This document shows positions 23,067-33,571 of a DNA stretch of 51,638 bases, in pieces (positions within the stretch are counted from its first letter, which is position 1; every line of letters starts with the position of its first letter). Below the pieces are notes generated by a model, which was given only the letters and a program-made list of their open reading frames with translations, was not told where the DNA came from and searched no databases. The translations under genes were made by a program, and so were the position numbers. The DNA is from Planctomycetia bacterium (GTDB taxonomy: Bacteria; Planctomycetota; Planctomycetia; Gemmatales; Gemmataceae), in the NCBI GenBank assembly GCA_005772955.1, contig SXID01000234.1, forward strand, positions 1-51,638, read 5' to 3'.

Positions 23067-24482
23067 TCACGCCAGGATGTCCTTCACCACGCGCGAAGGC
23101 TCCACGCCGGTGAGCTTCATGTCGAGACCATGGTACTTCACGCTGAACTTCTCGTGGTCGATGCCGAGCAAGTGCAACACGGTCGCGTGCAGGTCGCGGA
23201 CGTGGACCACATTCTCGACCGACGCGTAGCCAAGTTCGTCGGTAGCACCGTAACCGATCCCGCCCTTGATGCCGCCGCCCGCGAGCCACATCGAGAAGCC
23301 CTTCATGTGGTGGTCGCGACCGGGACCGCCCTTCCCCTGGAACATCGGCGTGCGGCCGAACTCACCGCCCCAGATAATGAGCGTGTCCTTCAGCATGTCG
23401 CGCTTCTTCAGGTCGGTTAACAGCGCCCACGTCGCGCGGTCGGTCGCACCGCAGCAGATGCCCATGTACTTCACCAGATCGCCGTGGTGGTCCCAGTCGC
23501 GGTGGTAGAGTTGGATGAACCGCGTGCCGCGCTCCGCGAGCCGCCGCGCCATCAGGCAGTTCGACGCGAACGACCCGTCCCCTGGGGTCGCGCCATATAG
23601 CTCCAACACGTCCTTCGGCTCCTTCGAGATGTCCATCAAGTTCGGGACGCTCGACTGCATCTTGAACGCCATCTCATACGCCGCGACGCGTGTTTCCACT
23701 TCCGGGTTCTTCACGGTGGCGTTGCGATGTCGGTCGAGTTCGCCAACGGCGTCCACGAGGTTGCGTTGTTGCGCCTCGGACACCCCTTTGGGGTTGCGCA
23801 AGTAGTACACCGGGTCGCCGGTGCTGTTGAACTCGACGCCCTGGAATCGCCCCGGCAGGAACCCGTTGCCCCACATCCGTTGCGAAATTGGTTGCGGGTT
23901 GCGCCCGGCGAAACTGGTCATCACAACAAAACCGGGCAGGTCTTCGGATTCGCTCCCCAGACCATAATTCACCCAACTGCCGATGCTCGGTCGCCCGCTG
24001 ATCGCGGTGCCGGTGTTCATCACCGTGTGAGCTGGGTCGTGGTTGATCTGGTCCGTCACCATCGAGCGCACGATGGCGATGTCGTCCGCGAACTTCGCGT
24101 GATACGGCAGGAAATCGCTGATCTGCTGCCCGCTCTTGCCGTGTTGTTTGAACTTCGTGAGGTGCCCTTGCACCTTCAGTTTCGCGCCTTGCAGTTGCGC
24201 GATCGGTTGCCCCTTCGTGAACGACTCCGGCATCGGCTGCCCGTCGAGTTTGTCGAGGCCGGGCTTGTAGTCGAACGTTTCGAGGTGACTCGGCCCGCCG
24301 GACATGTAGAGGAAGATGACGCGTTTCGCTTTCGGAAGGTGGTGCGGAATGTTGGGCAGGCCGCGATATTTCTCCGCAGCGCTGAGGTCGCGTGTGAGGA
24401 GTGCATCAAGCGCAATCGAACCGAGGCCGACGCCCGTGGTGGAGAGGAAAGCGCGCCGCGTCAGGTAATCGAAAGGAGGCAT
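23067..24482 (-). CDS. DUF1501 domain protein, copy 3 (no DUF1549/1553 partner)
   Basis: 471 residues. TAT-type N terminus LTRRAFLSTTGVGLGSIALDALL. Family blocks: FLYMSGGPSHLETFDYKPGL, TVMNTGTAISGRPSIGSW, YHRDWDHHGDLVKYMG, IIWGGEFGRTPMFQG...GRDHHMKGFSMWLAGGG...VRDLHATVLHLLGIDHEKF. The latter half has DHH and HH variations typical of a different DUF1501 subgroup from the two copies at 6.8 and 12.9 kb. Usually such a gene follows a DUF1549/DUF1553 gene, but here the upstream 455 bases are decayed sequence and the next gene is a thioredoxin-domain protein. The ATG at 24482 is preferred to the GTG at 24494; no clear ribosome site supports either. Confidence 0.88.
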   Translation of the reverse strand: MPPFDYLTRRAFLSTTGVGLGSIALDALLTRDLSAAEKYRGLPNIPHHLPKAKRVIFLYMSGGPSHLETFDYKPGLDKLDGQPMPESFTKGQPIAQLQGAKLKVQGHLTKFKQHGKSGQQISDFLPYHAKFADDIAIVRSMVTDQINHDPAHTVMNTGTAISGRPSIGSWVNYGLGSESEDLPGFVVMTSFAGRNPQPISQRMWGNGFLPGRFQGVEFNSTGDPVYYLRNPKGVSEAQQRNLVDAVGELDRHRNATVKNPEVETRVAAYEMAFKMQSSVPNLMDISKEPKDVLELYGATPGDGSFASNCLMARRLAERGTRFIQLYHRDWDHHGDLVKYMGICCGATDRATWALLTDLKKRDMLKDTLIIWGGEFGRTPMFQGKGGPGRDHHMKGFSMWLAGGGIKGGIGYGATDELGYASVENVVHVRDLHATVLHLLGIDHEKFSVKYHGLDMKLTGVEPSRVVKDILA

Positions 24483-24937
24483 AGTCGCAACCACAGGTCG
24501 AGGAGCGTGGGTTGAGGCAGACCGTTATCGGGCATGCCTCAACTCACTTGCTTCAGAGTACCACGAACAACACCGAACAGACGGCCCCTTGTCGTCGATG
24601 ACAACGGGAGTGTAGCCGAACGCGGGTTCAGACAGCGATCGCCGGCGCAGCACGAGCTTCGCGTCCGGTTCGAGGCAGTACAACCACGCACTCCACGCCC
24701 TTCGGCACGGTCGTGAAACTCACCGGTTCTTCCAGCACGAACGGCACTTCCCTCGTTTCCTTACCGTTCACGACGAACAGCGCCAACTTGTTCGTGTCGG
24801 GAACTGTCAGCATCTCTCATACGTCGCCGTTCGCGTCCTCTGGTAAGCACCCCCGACGCCCTTCTTTTCGGTCCACTTGCCACCGCGACAGCGCCACACC
24901 TGACGCCGGCCGCGGCGAGTGCCCACCAATACAGTTC
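24483..24937. other. 455-base gap with decayed coding remnants
   Basis: No intact gene is seen. On the minus strand the frame that reads PEDANGDV, then a TGA, then EMLTVPDTNKLALFVVNGKE and on to about 24628 has natural amino acid composition. Another minus frame further upstream (about 24830-24920) reads RGGKWTEKKGVGGAY, again protein-like. This looks like a degraded gene broken by stops and frameshifts, possibly once a partner of the DUF1501 gene, but I cannot name a family. Confidence 0.4.
24628..24935 (-). pseudogene. Probable gene remnant, family not recognised
   Basis: The longest open part (24628-24813, 61 codons: MLTVPDTNKLALFVVNGKE...) is preceded in frame by protein-like PEDANGDV and a stop codon three codons before its Met. 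A different frame supplies protein-like sequence (GGKWTEKKGVGG) a little further upstream. I infer a pseudogene with at least one nonsense change and one frameshift. Confidence 0.35.
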
Positions 24938-27040
<2,103 letters not shown>

Positions 27041-27118
27041 GGCGTGTCTCGTGGTACGTCGGGTGATAGGATTGTAGGGCCGGCGGGCGTGAACCGCGCC
27101 CCCTTGAGGAGATTGCTG

Positions 27119-27931
27119 ATGCCCTACCAAAGTTTGATAGCCGTCATTGCGGTGTGCTTCGCGACGACACCGTTCGCCGTGGCCGAAGAACCGCCGAAGA
27201 AGGCAATCACGCCGCTAACGCGAGCGCACGCGCACAACGATTACGAACACACCCGGCCCCTTCTCGACGCGATCGATCACGGCTTTTGCAGTGTGGAAGC
27301 CGACATCTGGCTCTCGAACGGAAACCTACTCGTCGGGCACACGCCGCTCTCGCTGAAGAAGGACCGCACGCTCGAATCGCTCTACCTCGACCCTCTTCGC
27401 GAACGTGCGAAAACCAACGGAGGGAAGGTTTACCCGAAAGGCCCGGCCTTTTTCCTCATGATCGACATCAAGTCCGACGCGAAGGCCACCTACGCGGCGC
27501 TCGCGAAGGTGCTGGAGAACTACGCGGACCTGCTCACGGTAACGCGTGACGGCAAAACCGAAGCGAAAGCTGTGACCGTTGTCATCAGCGGCAACCGCGC
27601 CGTGAAGGACATCGCGGACCAGAAGACGCGATACGCCGCGATCGACGGCCGGCCGTCGGACCTCGACGGCGACAAGTCGTCTTCACTCGTGCCGTGGATC
27701 AGCGATTCATGGAAGACGCAGTTCGAATGGGACGGCACCGGCGCGATGCCGGACGACGAGCGGAAGAAGCTCCGCGAGTTAGTCGCGAAGGCACACAAGC
27801 AGGGACGCAAGGTGCGGTTCTGGGCCACACCAGAGAAAGTGGAAGTGTGGAAGGAACTGCTCGCGGCCGATGTGGACTTTCTGAATACCGACAAGCTCGC
27901 GGAGTTGGAGAAGTTCTTGCGCGATAAGTAG
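27119..27931 (+). CDS. Secreted phosphodiesterase-like protein (GDPD/PI-PLC fold, AIM6-like)
   Basis: 270 residues. Signal peptide [24 protein letters not shown], then a TIM-barrel phosphodiesterase domain: [21 protein letters not shown] (catalytic-type His residues), [19 protein letters not shown] (metal-binding Glu/Asp and a second His), [12 protein letters not shown] (acidic ligand) and a final [25 protein letters not shown]. This matches the glycerophosphodiester phosphodiesterase superfamily branch that includes yeast AIM6. The substrate is unknown. GAGGAG precedes the ATG at 27119. The TAG stop is in the left arm of the shared hairpin. Confidence 0.85.
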   Translation: MPYQSLIAVIAVCFATTPFAVAEEPPKKAITPLTRAHAHNDYEHTRPLLDAIDHGFCSVEADIWLSNGNLLVGHTPLSLKKDRTLESLYLDPLRERAKTNGGKVYPKGPAFFLMIDIKSDAKATYAALAKVLENYADLLTVTRDGKTEAKAVTVVISGNRAVKDIADQKTRYAAIDGRPSDLDGDKSSSLVPWISDSWKTQFEWDGTGAMPDDERKKLRELVAKAHKQGRKVRFWATPEKVEVWKELLAADVDFLNTDKLAELEKFLRDK

Positions 27932-27965
27932 GCGAACCCCGACCACGAGGTCGGGGTTCGCCTAC
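27928..27965. terminator. Shared bidirectional hairpin holding both stop codons
   Basis: Arms 27928-27944 (GTAGGCGAACCCCGACC) and 27949-27965 are perfect 17-bp complements with a 4-base loop. The plus-strand gene ends with TAG at 27929-27931, and the minus-strand SNF2 gene ends with TAG at 27964-27962. Thus one symmetrical element supplies a stop codon to each convergent gene. Confidence 0.8.
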
Positions 27966-29845
27966 TGTCGTTTGGGCCGTGCCTCGATGTCAAACAACCC
28001 GAAGATGTCTTCCTCGCTCAGGCCCATCGTCGCGGGCTTGTCGGCTTGCGCGAGCAGGTCGTTGAACACCTTCCGCTTGGCCTCCAGAATCTCTGCGATC
28101 CGCTGCTCGATGGTTCCCTCGGAGAGAAATCGCGTAACCGTGACCGGGTGCTTCTGGCCGATCCGGTGTGCGCGGTTGATCGCCTGATCTTCCACCGCGG
28201 GGTTCCACCAGCGGTCGAACAGGAACACGTAGTTCGTGAACTGTAGGTTCAACCCCACGCTGCCGGTGCCGTAGCTCATAAGCAGCACGTGCGCGTCCGG
28301 ATCGGCTTTGAACCGGTCTAGTATCGGTGTCCGTTGGTTCTGCGGAATGCGCCCGTGGTACTGCAACGCGCCGTACTTCGATAGTGCCTTCGCGAGCACT
28401 TCGAGCGGTTCCACCCACTGCGAAAAGATGATCGCCTTCCGCCCGCTCTCCGCGACCTCTTCCATGTCGGAAAGAAGCTGCACGAGTTTCGCGCTCTCAC
28501 CGGTCGCGGGGTCAAAGTTGCAAATCTGCTTCAACCGCATGACGAGCTGGAACACGTGCTGAATGGTGACGGTGTCGCCGAGTTCGTTCAGGTGAACGAC
28601 GCCGTCATCCTCGGCACGTGCGTACGCGACTCGCTGCGCCGCCGTGAGTTCCACTTCGAGGTCACGCATCACCTTCGGCGGCATGTCCGTGAGCACGTCG
28701 TCCTTCGTGCGGCGAAGGATGCAGTCTTTGGTCAACTGCTGAATGCGCCGCGGCGGGGTGTCCGCCGGGAGGCGGCCCGGGTCGATGAACTCGAAGAGGT
28801 TGATGAGATCATCGGCGTGGTTCTCGATGGGCGTGCCCGTGAGCGCCCAACTGCGCGCGCGGTTTAGTGAGCGCACCGCGTGGGCCGTCTTCGAGTCCTT
28901 GTTCTTGATGCGTTGGGCTTCGTCCAGCACCACCGCGTCGAAGTAGACACGCTTGTCCGAGGCGAGGTCGCAGTCTCGCGTGAGCGTTTCGTAGTTGATG
29001 AGCTTCAGCGGGCAGTTGGAAACGAACCACGTGCTGCGGCGCTGGTCCGGGTCTCCTTCAAATGTCTCGAAGGGGATATCCGGCGCCCACATCTTCAGTT
29101 CGCGTGCCCAGTTGTGCATGAGCGGCTTCGGGCACACCACCAGCGCCTGTTTGATCTCGCCCGAGTGGAACAGCAGCCGCAACGTGAGAATCGCCTGCGC
29201 GGTTTTGCCCAGGCCCATTTCGTCCGCGAGCAGAGCGTGGTGCCTGGGCATGAGGAACGCGATGCCTTCAAGCTGGTACGGATACGGCTCGAACGGTACT
29301 TCGAGCTGTTTCCCGTCGAACAGCCCGTCGAGCGGCGGTTGCAGGAGATAGAGGAGGCGATCCTTGAAGAGAACCGTATCCACGGTCGGCTTTGGGCGGA
29401 TGCGCGGCTTCGCGCTCTCCTGATGATCCGGCAGCACGGGTGCGGGGAGATTCACGGAGTGGCGGACGACCGTCGGCTCGGTCGCGGGTCGCGGAGGCGG
29501 GTTGTACTCTGCGGGCGGCGCGGGGAACTTCCACCCCTCGGTGGTCACGCTCAGTTCCAGCCGACCGAGCGATCGTACCCACGGCGTTTCGGTGAGCAAC
29601 CGCGTTTCACGCACATTCGGTTCGAGTGGGTGATCGAGCTTCGGTAGGTCGAAGACACCTACCCCCCAGCCCCCACCCTGAACAGAGGAGGAGAAAGAGT
29701 TGAGCGGTACGTCAAGCGCAAGCGAAGTCTCGATGTCGGTCTCCCCCTTCCCTTCAGGGAGGGGAGGTAACACCACGAACAACTCGTTCCCCAAAGCGAG
29801 AGCCGTGGGAATCGCCTCTTCCGCTTCCACATCAAGCCGCAGCAC
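27962..29845 (-). CDS. SNF2-family ATP-dependent helicase/translocase
   Basis: 627 residues. Helicase lobe 1: motif I DEMGLGKT (208-215), motif II DEAQ (308-311) and LTGTPIENHADDLINLFEF. Lobe 2: AIIFSQWVEPLEVLA, YHGRIPQNQR, LMSYGTGSVGLNLQFTNYVFLFDRWWNP and AINRAHRIGQKHPVTVTRFLSEGTIEQRI. The bacterial SNF2 type lacks a SWIM or N-terminal binding domain; the first 180 residues are low in similarity and include segments coded by repeats (PPLPEGKGE and SSVQGGGWGVGVF). GTG start at 29845 with GGGAG about 9 bases upstream; it overlaps the upstream gene by 14 bases, so the two are coupled. Likely a DNA-remodelling or repair motor. Confidence 0.9.
   Translation of the reverse strand: MLRLDVEAEEAIPTALALGNELFVVLPPLPEGKGETDIETSLALDVPLNSFSSSVQGGGWGVGVFDLPKLDHPLEPNVRETRLLTETPWVRSLGRLELSVTTEGWKFPAPPAEYNPPPRPATEPTVVRHSVNLPAPVLPDHQESAKPRIRPKPTVDTVLFKDRLLYLLQPPLDGLFDGKQLEVPFEPYPYQLEGIAFLMPRHHALLADEMGLGKTAQAILTLRLLFHSGEIKQALVVCPKPLMHNWARELKMWAPDIPFETFEGDPDQRRSTWFVSNCPLKLINYETLTRDCDLASDKRVYFDAVVLDEAQRIKNKDSKTAHAVRSLNRARSWALTGTPIENHADDLINLFEFIDPGRLPADTPPRRIQQLTKDCILRRTKDDVLTDMPPKVMRDLEVELTAAQRVAYARAEDDGVVHLNELGDTVTIQHVFQLVMRLKQICNFDPATGESAKLVQLLSDMEEVAESGRKAIIFSQWVEPLEVLAKALSKYGALQYHGRIPQNQRTPILDRFKADPDAHVLLMSYGTGSVGLNLQFTNYVFLFDRWWNPAVEDQAINRAHRIGQKHPVTVTRFLSEGTIEQRIAEILEAKRKVFNDLLAQADKPATMGLSEEDIFGLFDIEARPKRQ
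29743..29767. repeat. CCCTTCCCTTCAGGGAGGG palindrome inside the SNF2 gene
   Basis: The palindrome shared with 4434-4458 lies in frame near the start of the SNF2 gene and codes for about PPLPEGKGE. A further C-rich stretch (29662-29680) codes for the Gly-rich GGGWGVGV. Both fall in the poorly conserved N-terminal region, which fits repeat insertion tolerated as coding sequence. Confidence 0.6.
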
Positions 29846-30428
29846 GGTTAGTCACTCCCATCTTGCGGGCTTCGCCCACGGCTTCGCGAATGCGCGCGAA
29901 CGGTTCCGCCAGATCGACCGCCGAATCCACACCAGCCAGTAGCGCCACTACCGCATCGCGATCAGACTCGAACCGTGCCGACAGCAGCAACCCGCCCGGC
30001 GAGCGAGCGTGCGCGAACATGATCGCGTCCGTTACTGTGATGCCCGGCGTGGAAATCGCGACCACCGGAATTTCGATTCGCGCCCGCATCGCCAACGCCG
30101 ACGGTGAGTCTGTAACGATTAGATCGGGTTTCGTGCCAGTCTTCTCCACCAGCGTCTTTCCGATCACGTCGGCATGAAGGTACTCCGTCAAAGTGGAACC
30201 GTAGAGGGCGCTCTGGACGCGGTTCGGTTGCACGGCGGTCGTGAGGCGGAACTCAAGCGGGCGGCCCCAGCCGTTGGTGACCAGATACCCGCCGAGCCAG
30301 CCGGTTTGGTCTTGCAGCACCGCGAGGAAACCGAGCGTCAGCGGGCCATTTGGTTTCGGTGAAGCGGACTGGAGTGTCACGGTGAATAATCCCCGAACAT
30401 CGGAAGCTATCAGTGAAGCATCCCCCAC
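29832..30428 (-). CDS. Conserved hypothetical protein upstream of the SNF2 gene
   Basis: 198 residues from a GTG at 30428; a GTG at 30380 (VTLQSASPKP) is an equally possible start. The sequence has a globular alternation of hydrophobic strands (GPLTLGFLAVLQDQTGWLGGYLVTNGWGRPLEFRLT), then KPDLIVTDSPSALAMRARIEIPVVAIS. No signal peptide or known catalytic motif is seen. It overlaps the SNF2 gene by 14 bases, suggesting a joint role, for example as an accessory protein to the translocase. I do not recognise the family. Confidence 0.6.
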   Translation of the reverse strand: MGDASLIASDVRGLFTVTLQSASPKPNGPLTLGFLAVLQDQTGWLGGYLVTNGWGRPLEFRLTTAVQPNRVQSALYGSTLTEYLHADVIGKTLVEKTGTKPDLIVTDSPSALAMRARIEIPVVAISTPGITVTDAIMFAHARSPGGLLLSARFESDRDAVVALLAGVDSAVDLAEPFARIREAVGEARKMGVTNRAAA

Positions 30429-30674
30429 ATCGGTTCGGAGCGACAGGACGGTTCATGGGTGTTTGGGCAGAAGGCGCGATTGGGCGCGCCCCAGGCGCGG
30501 CAGCCGGAACCGGTTGCCCAACTTATCGAACTTGCCCGGATGAGCGTTGAAATGTTCATTGCACGAATCCGTTACTTCGCGGATGAATGTTCGCGGCTAA
30601 AGTGGGCTTCCGAATTGGCCGCTGAGAAGTAAAACGAACGGTACACGCTCGCGCAACCAAGGCACAGGTACGAG

Positions 30675-32387
30675 ATGTCCGACGAAACCGCACCGAAGTT
30701 GTCTCCCGTTGAAGGCCACAAGGAAGAGGGTCGCTACCTTCGCGGCACGCTCGCGGAGGAGATCGCGGACCCCACGCTCGACCACCTCAGCGACGCGAAC
30801 AAGAGCCTCATCAAGTTCCACGGGAGCTACGAGCAGGAAGACCGCGACGCCCGCAAGACCCGCGGTAAGACCGGTGTGGGCAAGGCGTACATGTTCATGA
30901 TCCGCTTGAAGTTGCCCGGCGGGAAGTTGACCGCGGACCAGTACCTCGCGATGGATCACATCGCGGGCCAGTACGCGAACGGCACACTCCGCATCACGAC
31001 ACGTCAGAGCTTCCAGTTCCATGGCGTGCTGAAGGGCAACCTCAAAGCGACGATAGCCGCGATCAACACATCGCTGGTCACCACGCTGGGCGGGTGCGGC
31101 GACGTGAACCGCAACGTGCTGACGTGCCCGGCGCCCCTACCCGACCCGACCCGCGCCCAGATGATGCGCGACTGCGAAGCGGTCGCGGCGCATCTCGCAC
31201 CGAAAGCTGGAAAGCAGGCGTATCACGAAATCTGGCTCAATGGCGAACCGGTGAAGTTCGGCGATGACGCAGGCGCAGAGGAACCGATCTACGGGAAAAC
31301 GTACCTGCCGCGAAAGTTCAAGGTGGCGTTCTCGTTACCGCACGACAACTGCACCGACATCCTCGCGCAGTGCCTCGGCTTCCAGGCGATTAGCGAGAAG
31401 GGCAATCTGATCGGCTACAACCTGTTCGCGGGTGGCGGGCAGGGTCAGACGAACTCGAACCCCGACACCTACCCGCTGCTCGCGCAACCGGTCGGGTTCA
31501 TCGACCCCAGCGAAGTGCTGGCCGCGTCGGAAGGCACCATCAAGTTGTTCCGCGATCACGGCGACCGCACCAACCGCAAGCGGGCGCGTCTGAAATACGT
31601 GATGAAGGATTGGGGCTTGGAGAAGTTCCGCGAAGTGTTCTACCGCGACTACTTCCCGCACCCGGCGCGGTCCGTGCGCGAGGTCGCGATCACGGGTCTC
31701 GATCTGCACCACGGCTGGCAAAGCATGGGGGGCGGGAAGTTCTTCTTGGGCCTCTCAGTCGAAAATGGTCGCATCAAAGACGAAAGCCACTTGCGGCTTC
31801 GCAGTGGTCTTCGCGCGATCGTGGCGAAGTACAAGTGCGAAGTGCGCCTCACCACGCAGCAGGATATCATGCTGTGCGGGCTGTCGATGGACGAACGCGC
31901 GGGCGTCGATTCGATGCTGAGCGAGTACGGCGTTCCGCGGCCCGAAACGCTGTCGCAGGTACAGCGACTGAGCATGGCGTGCCCCGCAGTGCCGACGTGC
32001 CCGCTCGCGCTCACCGAAAGCGAGCGCGCGCTGCCGGCGCTGGTCGATCAACTGGAAGTGGCGCTGAAGGAAGTGGGTTTGGCCGACGAGCCGATCAGCG
32101 TGCGGATGACCGGTTGCCCGAACGGGTGCGCGCGCCCGTACCAGAGTGAGGTCGGGATTGTGGGTCGCGGCGGCACGAAGTACACGCTGTACATCGGCGG
32201 CGACAGCTACGGCCGCCGGCTGAACACCGAGATTCAGGACAGCGTGCCGTTCGACCAACTCGTGCCGAAGTTGTCGAAGGTGTTCGCGGCGTTCGCGACG
32301 GAGCGCACTAAGGGCGAACTCTTCGGCGACTACTGCACGCGTATCGGGATGCCGAAACTGAAGGAACTGATCGGCGCGCCGGCGTAA
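30675..32387 (+). CDS. cysI: Assimilatory sulfite reductase hemoprotein (siroheme/4Fe-4S)
   Basis: 570 residues, exactly the length of E. coli CysI. The siroheme/[4Fe-4S] cysteines are C436 and C442 (CPAVPTCPLALTESER) and C481 and C485 (GCPNGCARPY), almost superposable on E. coli C434/C440/C479/C483. The N-terminal half contains TLRITTRQSFQFHG and GGCGDVNRNVLTCPAP, the siroheme-contact segments. It reduces sulfite to sulfide with six electrons; no cysJ flavoprotein or other sulfate-assimilation gene is in the window, so electrons may come from ferredoxin or a distant partner. ATG at 30675. A degenerate copy of the CCGCTTGCGGCTTCGCG repeat lies in frame at 31787-31804. Confidence 0.93.
   Translation: MSDETAPKLSPVEGHKEEGRYLRGTLAEEIADPTLDHLSDANKSLIKFHGSYEQEDRDARKTRGKTGVGKAYMFMIRLKLPGGKLTADQYLAMDHIAGQYANGTLRITTRQSFQFHGVLKGNLKATIAAINTSLVTTLGGCGDVNRNVLTCPAPLPDPTRAQMMRDCEAVAAHLAPKAGKQAYHEIWLNGEPVKFGDDAGAEEPIYGKTYLPRKFKVAFSLPHDNCTDILAQCLGFQAISEKGNLIGYNLFAGGGQGQTNSNPDTYPLLAQPVGFIDPSEVLAASEGTIKLFRDHGDRTNRKRARLKYVMKDWGLEKFREVFYRDYFPHPARSVREVAITGLDLHHGWQSMGGGKFFLGLSVENGRIKDESHLRLRSGLRAIVAKYKCEVRLTTQQDIMLCGLSMDERAGVDSMLSEYGVPRPETLSQVQRLSMACPAVPTCPLALTESERALPALVDQLEVALKEVGLADEPISVRMTGCPNGCARPYQSEVGIVGRGGTKYTLYIGGDSYGRRLNTEIQDSVPFDQLVPKLSKVFAAFATERTKGELFGDYCTRIGMPKLKELIGAPA
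31787..31804 (+). repeat. Diverged 18-mer palindromic repeat inside cysI
   Basis: GCCACTTGCGGCTTCGCA differs from the 14375 arm at two positions, in frame within cysI (around ESHLRLRSGL). It is weaker than the kynU copy, and chance or codon bias could explain it. Confidence 0.4.
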
Positions 32388-32480
32388 TTCGCGCGGACCT
32401 ACTCGGCTCGTGCCGCACCGGTGACCCCGACATTGATTGCAAGTGGGTGCTTCAGGTCCTGTTGGGCAACGCGTGAGAGG

Positions 32481-32626
32481 TTTGTCTTTGCCCCTCTCCC
32501 CGTGCGGGAGAGGGTGGTCGGCGCCTCGCCGACCGGGTGAGGGGCAAACTCCCCGCGCCGTGAAGCCTCACCCCTCACCCCGCCGCGAAGCGCGGCGACC
32601 CTCTCCCGCAAGGGGAGAGGGCAAAA
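32481..32626. repeat. REPIN-like inverted doublet, CCTCTCCC/GGGAGAGGG family
   Basis: The left half (about 32481-32548) has a CCCCTCTCCCCGTGCGGGAG hairpin, then GGTCGGCGCCTCGCCGACC and GGGTGAGGGG. The right half (about 32570-32626) is its inverted counterpart with a different internal stem (GCCGCGAAGCGCGGC). Two hairpin units face each other in the 255-base gap between cysI and the glycosylase gene, 17 bases before the latter's GTG. No U-tract. Confidence 0.75.
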
Positions 32627-32642
32627 CCAAAGGCGTGGTCGC

Positions 32643-33395
32643 GTGCCCGACGACACAATCGATCTCGTTCAGCAGGTGCGAGCGCACCTCGAATCGCTCG
32701 CCGCCACTGGGGTGCTGTTCGTGCCGCGCGGCGCGGCTATCGTACACGCTCCGCTGCGCGTCGCGGCTACGCCGATTGCGACGCCCGTCGAAGCACCGGC
32801 GCCGCAAGAGGATCCCTTCGAGACGCGCCTGCGCGAACTCGAAGTGCTGCGCACCGAAGTCGCCGCGTGCGACAAGTGCAGCGAGTTGTTCGCCACCCGC
32901 TTGCAGACGGTGTTCGGGACTGGGCCGCTCGACGCGGAGGTGGCGTTCGTCGGGGACGCGCCCGGTTCGGGCGAAGACGCACAGGGCGAACCGTTCGTCG
33001 GCACCGGTGGGCAAGTGCTCGGCCGCATCATCGGCGCGTGCGGGTTCACACGTGATCGCGTCTACCTGTTCAACGCCATCAAGTGCCGTCCTCCGAATAA
33101 CCGCGTGCCCACCATGGCCGAGTGCGCCAACTGTCGCGACTTCTTCCGCCGTCAGTTCGATCTGGTGAAGCCAAAACACCTATTCGCGATGGGCGAGTTC
33201 GTATCGAAGTTGCTGAGCGGACAGAAAGCGACGCTGGCGGAACTGCGCGGCAAAGTTCACGAGTATCGCGGGGTGCCGCTGATCTGCACGCACCACCCCA
33301 ACGACATCGAGACCGACAAGACCGGTCGGTTGAAGGCCGAAACGGGACTCGACATGAGGTTGCTGCTCACGACGATGGGCCGCGAACCAAAGTAG
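32643..33395 (+). CDS. Uracil-DNA glycosylase family 4 (4Fe-4S)
   Basis: 250 residues. After a Pro/Ala-rich N-terminal extension (about 1-60) comes a family-4/5 UDG domain: C-x2-C of the iron-sulfur site (ACDKCSEL), motif [36 protein letters not shown], and the further Cys in AECANC; the C-terminal motif reads THHPND. It should remove uracil from DNA. Motif A has Asp in place of the commoner Glu in GEAPG, and the C-terminal HP motif departs from the usual HPAYLL. The GTG at 32643 starts immediately after the REPIN; no better start is available. The TAG stop is the left end of a GTAGGACAGGC hairpin. Confidence 0.88.
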   Translation: MPDDTIDLVQQVRAHLESLAATGVLFVPRGAAIVHAPLRVAATPIATPVEAPAPQEDPFETRLRELEVLRTEVAACDKCSELFATRLQTVFGTGPLDAEVAFVGDAPGSGEDAQGEPFVGTGGQVLGRIIGACGFTRDRVYLFNAIKCRPPNNRVPTMAECANCRDFFRRQFDLVKPKHLFAMGEFVSKLLSGQKATLAELRGKVHEYRGVPLICTHHPNDIETDKTGRLKAETGLDMRLLLTTMGREPK

Positions 33396-33416
33396 GACAG
33401 GCTCGAAGCCTGTCCC
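33392..33416. repeat. GTAGGACAGGCTCGAAGCCTGTCC hairpin at the UDG stop
   Basis: Arms GGACAGGCT (33395-33403) and AGCCTGTCC (33407-33415) pair with a 3-base loop; the gene's TAG (33393-33395) forms the left edge. It could act as a 3' stabiliser or terminator. Confidence 0.6.
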
Positions 33417-33571
33417 ACTGCCGCTGGTACACACCCAACAGGTTGCACTCCGGGTATCGCAGCGCGGTGCGTGCCACGAATTCCATCGTGTTCAGTAGCG
33501 GGAATCGGGAGAGTTCGGAGCAAACATCGACCCACGCGAACCCCACTACGCAGAAACCGCAAACGGCTACA

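Noticed and set aside
27962-30428. SNF2-based antiphage defence system
   Set aside because: No nuclease, methyltransferase, phospholipase-D or DUF1998-type gene accompanies the SNF2 gene; the single coupled neighbour lacks known defence motifs.
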